Assembly (NCBI RefSeq): GCF_000025565.1
Contig: NC_014121.1
Span: 1,550,001 to 1,614,000, forward strand
DNA: 64,000 nucleotides
Source of the DNA: Enterobacter cloacae subsp. cloacae ATCC 13047
GTDB taxonomy: Bacteria; Pseudomonadota; Gammaproteobacteria; Enterobacterales; Enterobacteriaceae
Reading direction: 5' to 3'
A model generated the notes under the pieces. It made no database searches. It was not told where the DNA came from and was given only the letters and a program-made list of their open reading frames with translations. Every line of letters begins with the position of its first letter. Positions within the stretch are counted from its first letter, which is position 1. Both the position numbers and the translations under genes were made by a program. This document shows, piece after piece, positions 1 to 9,475 of the stretch.

Positions 1-599
1 CCAATAGAGCGCGGTAAACCGACGCTGGTGGCTTTGTGACACATGTTGGAGCAGTCGGGAAAATTATTGGTTCCGTACTCACGGGCAAAAAGCTGGAACA
101 GCCAGGCCGCTTCGTTGGAGGCGCGGCCGGAGGTATAAAACTCCACCTGGTCTGGTTCAAGCCCACGCAGAACCTCGCCGATGCGTTCGAAGGCATCCTC
201 CCACTCAACGGGGCGGAAGGTGTCACTTGCCCGGTCATAGCGCAGGGGATGGGTCAGGCGCCCGTATCCTTCCAGCTCAAAGTCAGATTTTGCCAGTAAC
301 GACGTAACGGTGTTATGAGCGAGGAACTCAGGGGGCACCCGTTTGCTGGTGGCTTCCCAGGTGACCGCTTTTGCCCCGTTCTCGCAGAACTGAAATGTGG
401 ATTTATGCTCTTTGTCTGGCCACGCGCAGCCCGGGCAGTCGAAGCCGTCAGGCTGGTTGGTGCGCAACAGCGTGGCGGGAGCCTCCAGGGCATCCATCTG
501 TGTTCGCACGGCAATTGCCGTCGCTTTTAATGCTCCCCAGCCGCCTGCAGGGCCGTCGTAAGGTCTGATGCCGGGAACGGCACGTCGTTTGTTATTCAT
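1..599 (-). CDS. ydeP: FdhF/YdeP-family molybdopterin oxidoreductase, N-terminal part
   Basis: The minus strand is open from an ATG at 597-599 to the window edge (199 codons plus 2 bases), so only the N-terminal part is present. The translation matches the YdeP group of formate-dehydrogenase-like proteins: an N-terminal [10 protein letters not shown] stretch, the [10 protein letters not shown] motif, and further on [14 protein letters not shown] and FPDCSNMCH. In this family these residues form the molybdopterin-guanine-dinucleotide binding fold. E. coli YdeP is linked to acid resistance; its substrate is not established. The gene is divergent from the T6SS locus and marks its left flank. Confidence 0.87.
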   Translation of the reverse strand, partial: MNNKRRAVPGIRPYDGPAGGWGALKATAIAVRTQMDALEAPATLLRTNQPDGFDCPGCAWPDKEHKSTFQFCENGAKAVTWEATSKRVPPEFLAHNTVTSLLAKSDFELEGYGRLTHPLRYDRASDTFRPVEWEDAFERIGEVLRGLEPDQVEFYTSGRASNEAAWLFQLFAREYGTNNFPDCSNMCHKATSVGLPRSI

Positions 600-1461
600 T
601 CCAGATTACCCTGTTAGACCGCCGGTCGTGCATGATGCGGCTGAGAAAAATTAAAGAAATCATAACTAATTTTTATCATGTCGATAATGTGTCCTGACCA
701 AGGTGGCGTGAAGGCGACAATGTTAGTGACAGTAAAATTTTCAAACGAAAGGCGGGCAGGGGAACCTGCAATATATTTACCCGACGATGCTGAAGGCGAT
801 AAAGTGAACAATGCGCCTGGGAATAAAGATGTAGTCCTGCTTAACTGTTAATTCACTGCGGGTGGTGTAAATCGTGCCTCTAAAGGATTAAAGGCACCAG
901 GTTATTTTGCGCCGTAAAATTAATTTTTTTCATCGTCTATGAATTGTCTTAATTCAGGGCGGAAAAGTCATCGCTATTAAAGATACGCTATCAATGCAAC
1001 AAATAATTCATGGAAGATATATTCATACTCCCCCTGAAAAAATCCCCATTCTACTAATTATGGTAGTGGCGATAATAGCAGCATTGCGTTAATGACAATG
1101 GTTCTCTTTTGATTTTTTCATTTCTTAATCAATGGTTTGTGTTAGATGAACGCGTGATAATAAGACAAATTCAGCAAAGTAAGCTTTTTTTCTCAGATTA
1201 ATCCTATAATGAGTCGGGTGCTTCATTAAGCAGCAGTTGTGAGGAAGGAAATATTGAATTGGTGACAAGCTCATGTAAACTTGTTTACCGTTTGTCAAAA
1301 TATGTCAGGAAGACGCTGGGCCTTATTCTGAAGGGCTCGTGCGGTAGCTATGCCCGAATAATAGTAACGCCCCGAAAATATCCTGGCTATTTTAACGATA
1401 GCACTTAAGTCAAACTTCATCCCCTTTATCTCATCATCGAAATATCGCTACGGAAAAGCAT
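600..1461. other. AT-rich intergenic region upstream of the T6SS locus
   Basis: About 860 bases without a convincing gene. A 57-codon open frame (678-851, plus strand) has no recognisable product and no good ribosome binding site. The stretch from about 860 to 1250 is strongly AT-rich, as in H-NS-silenced regions upstream of horizontally acquired loci. A TATAAT hexamer at 1205-1210 lacks a good -35 partner. The promoter of the T6SS operon most likely lies in this region, but no start site can be fixed from sequence alone. Confidence 0.5.
1275..1288. promoter_or_regulatory. GTAAAC-TT-GTTTAC dyad, possible operator
   Basis: A perfect 6-bp inverted repeat with a 2-bp spacer lies about 175 bases before the first T6SS gene. 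Its size and position suit a dimeric regulator, but the protein is not identified and a dyad this short can arise by chance in AT-rich DNA. Confidence 0.25.
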
Positions 1462-1956
1462 ATGAAAATGCGCGTATTGTTTTCACTTCTGTTTGTAATG
1501 GCGGTGGCGGGCTGTAAAGCGCCGCAGAAACCTGTGATCACCGACGATACGATCGTGACCAGCCAGGTCAACGGCGTCACCTTAACCCACCGTCATGCCA
1601 TCACGCCTCCTGCTGAGTTCACTCAGGTTAACGAGCCATACCGTGCCATGTATCCGGCCTCCCTGATGAGCCGCCCTGATTTCGGTGGGAAAGTGGTCAG
1701 TACGCTTGTCACCGGTAAAACCTACGTGGTGCTGGGGCAGGTTGAACACTACTGGATGGCGCTTGCCGATGAAGGACAAGACCAGCTGATTGGTTACGTT
1801 CCAATGCGTGCGGTAATCAAAGCCGATCAGTACGAAGCCACCGTGCGTAAACAGGCTATTCGTCCTAAGGCGCGTAAAAAAGCGACCTGTGTCGATGTCG
1901 ATGGTAACAGCAAAGCCTGCAAAGACAGCGCTAACGGTACCTGGATCCTGAACTAA
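1462..1956 (+). CDS. SH3-like lipoprotein at the head of the T6SS locus
   Basis: This 164-residue protein has a lipoprotein signal (hydrophobic residues 4-16, lipobox AVAGC with Cys18), so it should be lipidated and exported. The central part (about 85-125, VLGQVEHYWMAL...GYVPMRAV) has the look of a bacterial SH3 domain, a fold that often binds peptidoglycan. The C-terminus is basic and then carries CVDVDGNSKAC, which may form a disulfide. It lies 23 bases before tssJ and is probably co-transcribed. The location suggests an accessory envelope role for the secretion system, possibly anchoring to the cell wall; this is inference. Lipoprotein nature is secure, the SH3 assignment moderate. Confidence 0.75.
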   Translation: MKMRVLFSLLFVMAVAGCKAPQKPVITDDTIVTSQVNGVTLTHRHAITPPAEFTQVNEPYRAMYPASLMSRPDFGGKVVSTLVTGKTYVVLGQVEHYWMALADEGQDQLIGYVPMRAVIKADQYEATVRKQAIRPKARKKATCVDVDGNSKACKDSANGTWILN

Positions 1957-1979
1957 ACGGCTTTTCTGAGCGTATTTTT

Positions 1980-2483
1980 ATGAATAATAAAAATTTTCAT
2001 AAGCTGTGGTTCGTCTTTTACGCGGTGATATTCGCCCTGGTCAGTGGTTGTTCGTCGTCTTCACACAGCGACCCCTCCCGCTACAATCTGCAGTTTCAGG
2101 CTCATCCACAAATCAATGATTCTGCGCCGCTTAAAGTCAGAGTGCTGCTGTTGAAGTCCGATGCGGATTTCATGTCCAGTGACTTCTATTCCCTGCAGAA
2201 CAACGCGTCAGCCACGCTTGGCGCGAATCTGCTGAACAGCGATGTTTTCTTCCTGATGCCGGGCCAGCTTTCGAAAACCCTTAGCGGACAAAGCTCACCC
2301 GAGGCGCGCTATATCGGTGTTATGGCCGAATATCAGATGCTGGATGGAAAGAAATGGCGTGTCTCACTCCCACTGCCTGTTCCGGGCGAAAACCATCTCT
2401 ACCAGTTCTGGAAATGGTCATCCGATGAACTCCAGGCCAATGTCTTTCTCGACATAAATGGCATCCGGGTCATCAGCCAGTAA
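1980..2483 (+). CDS. tssJ: T6SS outer-membrane lipoprotein TssJ
   Basis: A 167-residue lipoprotein with a hydrophobic signal and lipobox LVSGC (Cys24). The rest has the transthyretin-like pattern of the TssJ/SciN family, including LKVRVLLLKSDADFMSSDF and the later ARYIGVMAEYQMLDGKKWRV strand region. In the family TssJ sits in the outer membrane facing the periplasm and binds the C-terminal domain of TssM, forming the membrane complex with TssL. The order tssJ-tssK-tssL-tssM is the usual one. The length is normal. Confidence 0.93.
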   Translation: MNNKNFHKLWFVFYAVIFALVSGCSSSSHSDPSRYNLQFQAHPQINDSAPLKVRVLLLKSDADFMSSDFYSLQNNASATLGANLLNSDVFFLMPGQLSKTLSGQSSPEARYIGVMAEYQMLDGKKWRVSLPLPVPGENHLYQFWKWSSDELQANVFLDINGIRVISQ

Positions 2484-2508
2484 CGCGCTTAAAAACAGGA
2501 AACCTATC

Positions 2509-3852
2509 ATGACCAAAGCAGAGAAGGTCGTCTGGACCGAAGGCATGTTCCTGCGTCCACACCATTTTCAACGGACAGAAAGTTATCTGCTCAACCACGT
2601 TCGGGAATGGGGTGCGCTGCAGCGATCGTATCTTTGGGGCTTCCTCGATGTTGAACTGGACGAAGCGATGCTTCGCCAGGGCTGCATTGCCCTGAGCTAT
2701 GCCAGCGGTGTGCTACCCGACGGTACGTTTTTCCAGGTTCGCAATGGGCGCAATGGCCCAGCCCCGCTGAAAATTCCCGACAATCTCACCAACGAAAAGG
2801 TGGTGCTCGCGCTGCCGGTACGTAGGGGAGAGCGTGAAGAGGTTATTTTCAGCGAAGAGCCCGCGTCACTGGCGCGTTTCATCGCCTTCGAGCAGGAAGT
2901 GGAAGACGATAACGCCATGTCGGTGGGGGATGCCACGGTGCAGTTTGGCCGTTTACGTCTGACCCTGATGCTGGAAAAAGATCTGACGGCCGAATGGACG
3001 GCGATTGGCATCGCGTTTGTCGCGGAAAAGCGCAACGACAACCATGTGCGTCTGGATAGCAGCTACATTCCGCCGATGCTGAACGCCTGCAACAGCCCGC
3101 AACTTTACAGCATGGTCAACGATCTCCACGGCTTGCTGGTGCAGCGCAGCCAGCAGATTGGGGGGCGTTTGCGCCAGCCTGGCCGCTTTAACACCTCTGA
3201 GCTGATCGAATTTACGCTGCTGTCGCTGGTTAACCGTCACCTGGGCGAAGTCTCCCATTTAAAAACGCTCCCGCTACTGCACCCGGAAACGCTCTGGCGC
3301 AGCTGGCTGCCGTTTGCCACGGAGCTTGCCACCTGGACCTCGCAACGCACCGCCGAAAGCGTGCTGCCGATTTACGATCACGACGACCTTGCGGGATGCT
3401 TCAGCAAGCTGATGCTGATGCTGCGTCAGGGGTTGTCGCTGGTGATGGAAGATCAGGCCATTCAGCTGCCGCTGAACGAGCGCTCTCATGGCCTGAACAT
3501 CGCCACGGTGCCGGAAACCAGCATGGTGCGCGAGTTCGGCTTCGTCCTGGCGGTCAAAGCCAACGTGCCGGGCGAACACCTGCAAACCCATTTCCCTGCC
3601 CAGATGAAAGTCGCGCCGGTGTCGAAAATCCGCGATCTGGTTCAGTTACAGCTGCCGGGCATCATGCTGCGCGCCATGCCGGTTGCGCCGCCGCAAATCC
3701 CATGGCATGCGGGCTACAGCTACTTTGAGCTGGAGAAGGGCAGCGAGCTGTGGCACGAGATGGATAAGTCCGGTGCATTCGCCCTGCATCTCGCAGGGGA
3801 GTTCCCGGGTCTTGATATGGAGTTTTGGGCCATCCGTAGCCCGACTGAATAA
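2509..3852 (+). CDS. tssK: T6SS baseplate protein TssK
   Basis: 447 residues from the ATG at 2509, preceded by AGGA at a good distance. An upstream in-frame start at 2458 would overlap tssJ and is not needed. The N-terminus (KVVWTEGMFLRPHHFQRTE) is the signature of the TssK/VasE family. TssK forms trimers that connect the TssFG baseplate wedge to the cytoplasmic domains of TssL and TssM. The C-terminal domain is the part that contacts the membrane complex. Length agrees with the family (about 445). Confidence 0.95.
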   Translation: MTKAEKVVWTEGMFLRPHHFQRTESYLLNHVREWGALQRSYLWGFLDVELDEAMLRQGCIALSYASGVLPDGTFFQVRNGRNGPAPLKIPDNLTNEKVVLALPVRRGEREEVIFSEEPASLARFIAFEQEVEDDNAMSVGDATVQFGRLRLTLMLEKDLTAEWTAIGIAFVAEKRNDNHVRLDSSYIPPMLNACNSPQLYSMVNDLHGLLVQRSQQIGGRLRQPGRFNTSELIEFTLLSLVNRHLGEVSHLKTLPLLHPETLWRSWLPFATELATWTSQRTAESVLPIYDHDDLAGCFSKLMLMLRQGLSLVMEDQAIQLPLNERSHGLNIATVPETSMVREFGFVLAVKANVPGEHLQTHFPAQMKVAPVSKIRDLVQLQLPGIMLRAMPVAPPQIPWHAGYSYFELEKGSELWHEMDKSGAFALHLAGEFPGLDMEFWAIRSPTE

Positions 3853-3869
3853 TAAAGCGAGCGCTTAAT

Positions 3870-5108
3870 ATGCAGGAACGACAGGATACCGGCAGTGATG
3901 CCGCGTTTACCGGAGCCAGTAGTAACAATCAGCTGGTGGCGGCCGCCAATCCGCTGCTCAACGCGATTCCGCAAATCCGTCATTCGGTGTCTCATGACGA
4001 TCAGGTGGCACTGCGCCAGCGTCTGATCGACGAGATTCGCCGTTTTGAAGTCCGCTGCCAGCAGGCAGGGCTGGCTTATGAGGTGATCGTCGGGGCGCGC
4101 TATTGCCTCTGCACGGCGCTGGATGAAGCCGCGGCGCTGACCCCCTGGGGCAGCAGCGGTGTCTGGTCAAGCAATGGTCTGCTGGTCACGTTTCATAACG
4201 AAACCTGGGGCGGCGAAAAGTTCTTCCAGCTGCTGGCGCGTCTGTCGCAGAACCCGCGTGAACATATCCTCCTGCTGGAGATGATCAACTACTGCCTGCT
4301 GCTCGGTTTCGAAGGGCGCTATCGGGTTCTGGATAATGGCCGCACCCAGCTGGAAACTATCAAGCAGCGGCTGTGGCAGATGATCCGTGGCGTGCGCGGC
4401 AGCTATCCGGCACCGCTCTCTCCACACCCGGAAGATCGTCCCGTGCTGCGCAAGCTGTGGCGGCCGATGGTGCCGCTGTGGGCCTGTGTCGCGCTGGCCG
4501 GGTTTATCGCCTGCCTGTTCTACATCATTCTCAACTGGCGTCTTGGCGACAACACCAACCCGGTACTGGCGAAGATTTACCAGTCTCAGTTGCCTGAAAC
4601 CACCATTCAGCAACCTGCGCGTCAACTGCCTGCGGTGCTTAACCTGCGTGGCTTCCTGAAGCCGGAAATCGACGCCGGTCTGGTGGCGGTGAAAGATGAA
4701 GCGGATCGCAGCGTGGTGATCCTGAAAGGAGACGGGCTGTTTGCTTCTGCTTCTACCGTGGTGCGTGACCGCTATGAGCCGGTCATCAACCGGATCGCCC
4801 AGGCGATGAACAACGTCAGCGGCAAAATTCTGGTGGTGGGCTACAGCGATAACGTGCCAATTCGCAGCGCGCGCTTCGCCTCCAACTATGAACTCTCTTT
4901 GGATCGCGCCCGGTCCGTGCAAAAAATGTTGCAGGGAAGCCTCTCCCAGCCTGACCGCGTGAAAGCGGAAGGGCGGGGAGAGATCAATCCTGTGGCGCCA
5001 AACAATACGCCTGAAAACCGCGCCCGTAACCGCCGTGTGGAAATAACTCTGCTGGTGTCGCCTGAAAATACGCAGGCTGAGCTGAACGGATTGCCGCAAG
5101 GAAACTAA
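3870..5108 (+). CDS. tssL: T6SS inner-membrane protein TssL with OmpA domain
   Basis: 412 residues. Residues about 25-200 form the DotU/IcmH cytoplasmic domain (NPLLNAIPQIR near the start, AALTPWG around 90). A single membrane segment lies at about 207-227. The periplasmic part ends in an OmpA-like peptidoglycan-binding domain (from about 280) with VVGYSDNVP and a terminal NRRVEITL. The extended form anchors the complex to the cell wall directly, so no separate TagL is needed. It follows tssK by 17 bases and precedes tssM by 2, which suggests translational coupling. Confidence 0.94.
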   Translation: MQERQDTGSDAAFTGASSNNQLVAAANPLLNAIPQIRHSVSHDDQVALRQRLIDEIRRFEVRCQQAGLAYEVIVGARYCLCTALDEAAALTPWGSSGVWSSNGLLVTFHNETWGGEKFFQLLARLSQNPREHILLLEMINYCLLLGFEGRYRVLDNGRTQLETIKQRLWQMIRGVRGSYPAPLSPHPEDRPVLRKLWRPMVPLWACVALAGFIACLFYIILNWRLGDNTNPVLAKIYQSQLPETTIQQPARQLPAVLNLRGFLKPEIDAGLVAVKDEADRSVVILKGDGLFASASTVVRDRYEPVINRIAQAMNNVSGKILVVGYSDNVPIRSARFASNYELSLDRARSVQKMLQGSLSQPDRVKAEGRGEINPVAPNNTPENRARNRRVEITLLVSPENTQAELNGLPQGN

Positions 5109-5110
5109 GG

Positions 5111-8100
5111 ATGCTGACGACTCTTCTTTCCATACTGACCAATCGCATTCTGTGGAGCTTCCTGGGCGTTACCGCGCTGTCGGCGGTGATCTGGATGATT
5201 GGTCCGCTGTTATCCATCGTGGATACCCGCCCGCTCGAATCTGAACAAAACCGCATCATCAGTATTGCGGTGGTTTATCTGCTCTGGGCGCAGGGGCATA
5301 TTCTGCCGCGGCTCTACAACGCCTGGCTGAACCGCAAGCTGATGGACAAGCTCAATGAAAACACCGCCAAACCGGACGCGGCCGATCCCCAGAAGCGGCT
5401 GAACAGCGAGGAGCAGATCCTCGCCGGACGTTTTGATGAAGCGGCGCAAATGCTGAAGAAAGCCCACTTCAGCAAAGCGGGACACGGTGCCCAGTGGACG
5501 CAGCGCTTCAGTACGCAATATCTCTACCAGCTGCCGTGGTACGTCATTATCGGCGCACCGGGCGCCGGTAAAACCACGGCGCTGGTCAATTCCGGCCTGC
5601 AATTCCCGCTGGCGGATCGCTTCGGTAAAACCGCTCTGCGCGGCATTGGCGGCACCCGCAACTGCGACTGGTGGTTCACTAATGAAGCCGTCCTGCTGGA
5701 CACCGCGGGGCGCTACACCACTCAGGAGAGCGAGCAGGTTCAGGATGCCGGGGAGTGGCTGGAATTTATCGGCCTGCTGCGTAAGTATCGCCGCCGCCAG
5801 CCTATTAACGGCGTCATTATCACCATCAGCATTTCCGATCTGCTGACGCTCTCCCCGGAAGCGGCGCGCCAGCAGGCGGTTAACCTGCGCCAGCGGCTGT
5901 CTGAGCTGCATGAACAGCTGGGTATCCGCTTCCCGGTTTACGTGATGGTGACCAAGGCGGACCTGCTTAAAGGCTTCCGCGCCTGGTTTGCTGACTACGA
6001 CAAAGCGCAGCGCGACCAGATTTGGGGCTTCACGCTGCCGTGGGAACAGACCAAACACGCCGATTTCGACTTGATGGGGAACTTCCACCAGGAGTTCTCG
6101 CTGTTGCAGCAGCGTCTGGACGCCGGGCTGCCGGAGACCATGCTGAAAGAGCATGACGCCAAAACCCGTGCCGAAGCGTATCTCTTCCCGCAGGAGTTCG
6201 CGGCGCTGCGCCCGCTGCTGGCAGACTACCTGAGCACGGTCTTTGCCCGCTCTAACTTTGAGACCGAGTTCTCCCCACGCGGAATATACTTCGCCAGCGG
6301 CACCCAGGAAGGCATGCCGTTCGACCGCGTCATGGGTGAACTGAACCGCGCCCTGTCACTGCCGGAAGGGGCAGAGGCAGAGAAGTGGGATTCGGTCAGT
6401 AAAGAGGCGCCGATCCCCGGTGCAAAAGGGCAGAGCTTCTTCATTAAAAACCTGCTGCAAAACGTCATTTTCCAGGAAGCCGGTATTGCCGGTGAAAACC
6501 GCTGGTGGGAACTGCGCAACCGCGCGGTGATCTGGTCCGGATACGCGGCGCTGCTGGCGCTGCTGGTGATCCTTGGCGGACTGTGGCTGACCAGCTATGC
6601 CAAAAATAAGGCCTATCTGGAAGAGGTGGACGCTAAAGTCCCGCAGCTGGAGCAGCAGAGTAAAGCGTTACAGAATCAGCCCCAGCGCGATCTGTTCGCG
6701 CTCCTGCCGCTGCTGAACAGCCTGGTCGATCTGCCGAAAAGCGAGGCATTCGATGTCAACGACCCGCCGGTCTCCCGCCGTATGGGGCTCTATCGCGGGG
6801 ATGACGTCAGCGATGCTTCCCAGTCGCTGTATCAGAAAGCGCTGGATCAGATGCTGCTGCCCGCCGTGGCGATGCATATCACCACCTGGCTGCGCAACGA
6901 CAACGGCAGCGACGTGGAATACAGCTACGAGGCGCTGAAAGCCTACCAGATGCTGTATCAGCCTAAACACTACGACGGCAAATTCCTGCATTCCTGGGTG
7001 ATGCTCAATTTACAGCGTAATCTGCCGCAGAACGTGACGCAGGCGCAGCTGCAACAGCTGGAGTGGCACCTGACGCAGCTGCTGGAGCCAAAAATTCAGG
7101 CTTCGCCGTATGCCCAGGACGAAGCGCTGGTGGCTCGCGAGAGGGCGCTCATCAACCAGCAGCCGCTCTCCACCCGCGTGTATGGGCGTCTGAAGCGTCT
7201 GCTGGAGCATGACGAAAACCTGAAGCCGGTCTCCCTGTCCGACCTGGGTGGCCCGCAGAGCGAACTGGTGTTCTCCCGCAAAAGCGGCAAACCGGTGAGC
7301 GAAGGCGTGCCGGGGCTCTACACCCCGGACGGCTACTGGAAGAGCTTTAACAGCCAGATTGACAGCGTGACCACGGCGCTGCACGAAGATGATGCCTGGG
7401 TGCTGGGCGCGACCACCTCCGGGGAAGACAAGCAGCAGATCGATAACGCCGTGCGTCAGCTCTACATGCGCGACTTTATCGCAAACTGGGATCGTTTCCT
7501 CGCCGACATTCAGCTTAACAACAGCGCCGATCTCTCGCAGCGCATCAACACGGCGCGCCTGCTCTCCGGCGCAAACTCGCCGCTGCGCCGTCTGGTGCAG
7601 AACCTGAGCCAGGTGCTGACGCTGTCGCGCAACGCGCCAGCGCCGGAGGACGCGGGGAAAGCGCAAGACCAGAGTAACCGCGCCACCCGTACCCTCGAAG
7701 CGCTGTTCCGCAATAACGACAATGCTCCGACGCAGGGGGCAGTAGTGACGCAGGCACCTGAACAGCTGGTGACCGACCATTACGCGCCAATGATCGAGCT
7801 GGCTCAGCCGCTGGAGAAGGGCGGCAAGACCATCGTCTTTGATGATTTCCTCAAGCAGGTGGATGAGCTGTATCGTTATCTGACCGCGGTGCAGGACGCT
7901 GCCAACAGCGGCATGCCAGCCCCGGGTGGTGAAGCAATCAGCCGTCTGCAGGCCAGCGCCGGGCGTCTGCCGGGCGGGCTGCAAACCATGTTCAGCAACA
8001 TGGCGGTGGGGGCCAGCAGTGATACCCAGCGTCGCGATCTGGAAAACGTCCGTAAGCGCATTAACGTCGAAGTGGGTGGTTTCTGCCGTCAGGCAATTGC

Positions 8101-8731
8101 CGGTCGCTACCCGCTGGTGCGCAGCGCCAGCACCGAGGTGACGCCGGACGATCTGGCACGCATGTTTGCGCCGGGTACCGGGCTGATGGATACCTTCTTT
8201 CGCGACAACCTGACCAACAAAGTGGATACCACTCAGGCGAACTGGCGCTTTATGCCGGGGATCGACGGTAAAACGCTGCCGGGAAGTGAAGGACTGCTGC
8301 GACCGTTCCAGCAGGCCCAGTCCATTCGCGATGCCTTCTTTGCTAACGGTGCGACGACCCCCTCTTTCAAGGTGACGGTGCGTACCGTGCGGATGGATAA
8401 CACCATTCTTAACCTGACGCTGGACGTTGACGGCCAACTGCTGCGTTACAGCCACGGTCCACAGGCGGTGCAGATCATGAACTGGCCAGGGCCGGGCGGC
8501 ACCAACCAGGTGCGTATGCAGCTGGGTCTGGCCAACGGCAGCACCGCGACGCTGGTAACCAACGGCGCCTGGGCCCTGAACCGCTTCTTCGATAAAGCGC
8601 GCACCAGCCCTGGGGCAGGTAGTCTGAGCCGTCAGGCCACGTTCAACGTCGATGGCCATCAGGTCACGCTGGAGTTTGCGCCGAACAGCATTCGCAATCC
8701 GTTCCAGCTTCCTCGTTTCTCATGCCCATAA
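5111..8731 (+). CDS. tssM: T6SS membrane-complex protein TssM (IcmF)
   Basis: 1206 residues, full length for the family. Two N-terminal membrane segments (about 10-30 and 45-60) are followed by a cytoplasmic NTPase domain with Walker A motif GAPGAGKTTA near residue 148 and the LLDTAGRY region. A third membrane segment lies at about 477-497, and the remaining 700 residues are periplasmic with the IcmF-related and TssM C-terminal beta domains. TssM spans the envelope and links TssL to TssJ. The Walker A lysine is intact, so nucleotide binding is plausible. Confidence 0.96.
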   Translation: MLTTLLSILTNRILWSFLGVTALSAVIWMIGPLLSIVDTRPLESEQNRIISIAVVYLLWAQGHILPRLYNAWLNRKLMDKLNENTAKPDAADPQKRLNSEEQILAGRFDEAAQMLKKAHFSKAGHGAQWTQRFSTQYLYQLPWYVIIGAPGAGKTTALVNSGLQFPLADRFGKTALRGIGGTRNCDWWFTNEAVLLDTAGRYTTQESEQVQDAGEWLEFIGLLRKYRRRQPINGVIITISISDLLTLSPEAARQQAVNLRQRLSELHEQLGIRFPVYVMVTKADLLKGFRAWFADYDKAQRDQIWGFTLPWEQTKHADFDLMGNFHQEFSLLQQRLDAGLPETMLKEHDAKTRAEAYLFPQEFAALRPLLADYLSTVFARSNFETEFSPRGIYFASGTQEGMPFDRVMGELNRALSLPEGAEAEKWDSVSKEAPIPGAKGQSFFIKNLLQNVIFQEAGIAGENRWWELRNRAVIWSGYAALLALLVILGGLWLTSYAKNKAYLEEVDAKVPQLEQQSKALQNQPQRDLFALLPLLNSLVDLPKSEAFDVNDPPVSRRMGLYRGDDVSDASQSLYQKALDQMLLPAVAMHITTWLRNDNGSDVEYSYEALKAYQMLYQPKHYDGKFLHSWVMLNLQRNLPQNVTQAQLQQLEWHLTQLLEPKIQASPYAQDEALVARERALINQQPLSTRVYGRLKRLLEHDENLKPVSLSDLGGPQSELVFSRKSGKPVSEGVPGLYTPDGYWKSFNSQIDSVTTALHEDDAWVLGATTSGEDKQQIDNAVRQLYMRDFIANWDRFLADIQLNNSADLSQRINTARLLSGANSPLRRLVQNLSQVLTLSRNAPAPEDAGKAQDQSNRATRTLEALFRNNDNAPTQGAVVTQAPEQLVTDHYAPMIELAQPLEKGGKTIVFDDFLKQVDELYRYLTAVQDAANSGMPAPGGEAISRLQASAGRLPGGLQTMFSNMAVGASSDTQRRDLENVRKRINVEVGGFCRQAIAGRYPLVRSASTEVTPDDLARMFAPGTGLMDTFFRDNLTNKVDTTQANWRFMPGIDGKTLPGSEGLLRPFQQAQSIRDAFFANGATTPSFKVTVRTVRMDNTILNLTLDVDGQLLRYSHGPQAVQIMNWPGPGGTNQVRMQLGLANGSTATLVTNGAWALNRFFDKARTSPGAGSLSRQATFNVDGHQVTLEFAPNSIRNPFQLPRFSCP

Positions 8732-8747
8732 CCGCAAGGACAGCCGT

Positions 8748-9464
8748 ATGACGAATACCCCTGCGATGAACCGCTACAGCTGGTATGGCAAATTACCCAG
8801 CGCCGGAGATTTTTTGCAGCGTCGCTTTCCTGACACCCTACAGCGTCAGTGGTCACACTGGTTTCAGGTCGGCCTGCTGGCCTGGCAACAGGAAGAGCAG
8901 CGCAGCGGCGAACGCCAGTTTAACAAGGCGCCGGTGTGGAACTTTGTTGTCCCGCCGATGCTGGGCAGCCAGATGATCCAGATGGGCTGCCTGCTGCCGG
9001 GCCGCGACAGCGTGGGCCGACAATACCCGATCTGCATTCAACTGAGTTTCGCCCCGTCAGAGTGGTCGACCAACCTGCTCAGCCAGGCTGAAAGCTGGTA
9101 TCAGCAGATTGGCCGTCTCGGGCTGCATGCGGTGCGCAACAGTTTTTCCGCCTCGCAGCTGGATGAGATGCTGATGTCGATTCCGGCGCCGCAGCCCGTC
9201 GAGCCGCAAAAGCGTTCCGACATCCTTGATGTGATTGGTTATGACGAAGACGGCCAGAGCACGCTGGGCTGGCCTCAGGCGGCGGAGTGTTTTGACCCGC
9301 TTCGTCAGACCAGCTACTGGTGGACCAACCGCTGCGACGGCTACCCGCTCTACACCCACGTCCACAGCGGAAACTTCACCGGGCAGCTCTTTACGCTGCT
9401 GTTCGATCCGGCTGGCGGCGCCCGACCAGGCCGTCACGGTCTTTATCCGCCTATGTTTGAATAA
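8748..9464 (+). CDS. tagF: T6SS-associated regulator TagF
   Basis: 238 residues from the ATG at 8748, preceded by AAGGACA. A start at 8652 would overlap tssM by 80 bases and adds a non-family leader. The N-terminus YSWYGKLPSAGDFLQRRFP is the hallmark of the TagF/ImpM family. In Pseudomonas the TagF domain represses T6SS assembly post-translationally, partly by acting on the FHA protein. Here it is a stand-alone gene, not fused to the PppA phosphatase as in some systems; pppA lies about 7 kb downstream. Confidence 0.9.
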   Translation: MTNTPAMNRYSWYGKLPSAGDFLQRRFPDTLQRQWSHWFQVGLLAWQQEEQRSGERQFNKAPVWNFVVPPMLGSQMIQMGCLLPGRDSVGRQYPICIQLSFAPSEWSTNLLSQAESWYQQIGRLGLHAVRNSFSASQLDEMLMSIPAPQPVEPQKRSDILDVIGYDEDGQSTLGWPQAAECFDPLRQTSYWWTNRCDGYPLYTHVHSGNFTGQLFTLLFDPAGGARPGRHGLYPPMFE

Positions 9465-9475
9465 GCAGGGATCAC

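Noticed and set aside
678..851. 57-codon plus-strand frame in the left intergenic region
   Set aside because: No convincing ribosome binding site or recognisable product; described only as part of the gap.
7010..8659. 549-codon minus-strand open frame opposite tssM, and a 310-codon one at 4167-5099 opposite tssL
   Set aside because: Shadows of real genes in GC-rich DNA; no ribosome binding site, no recognisable domain.
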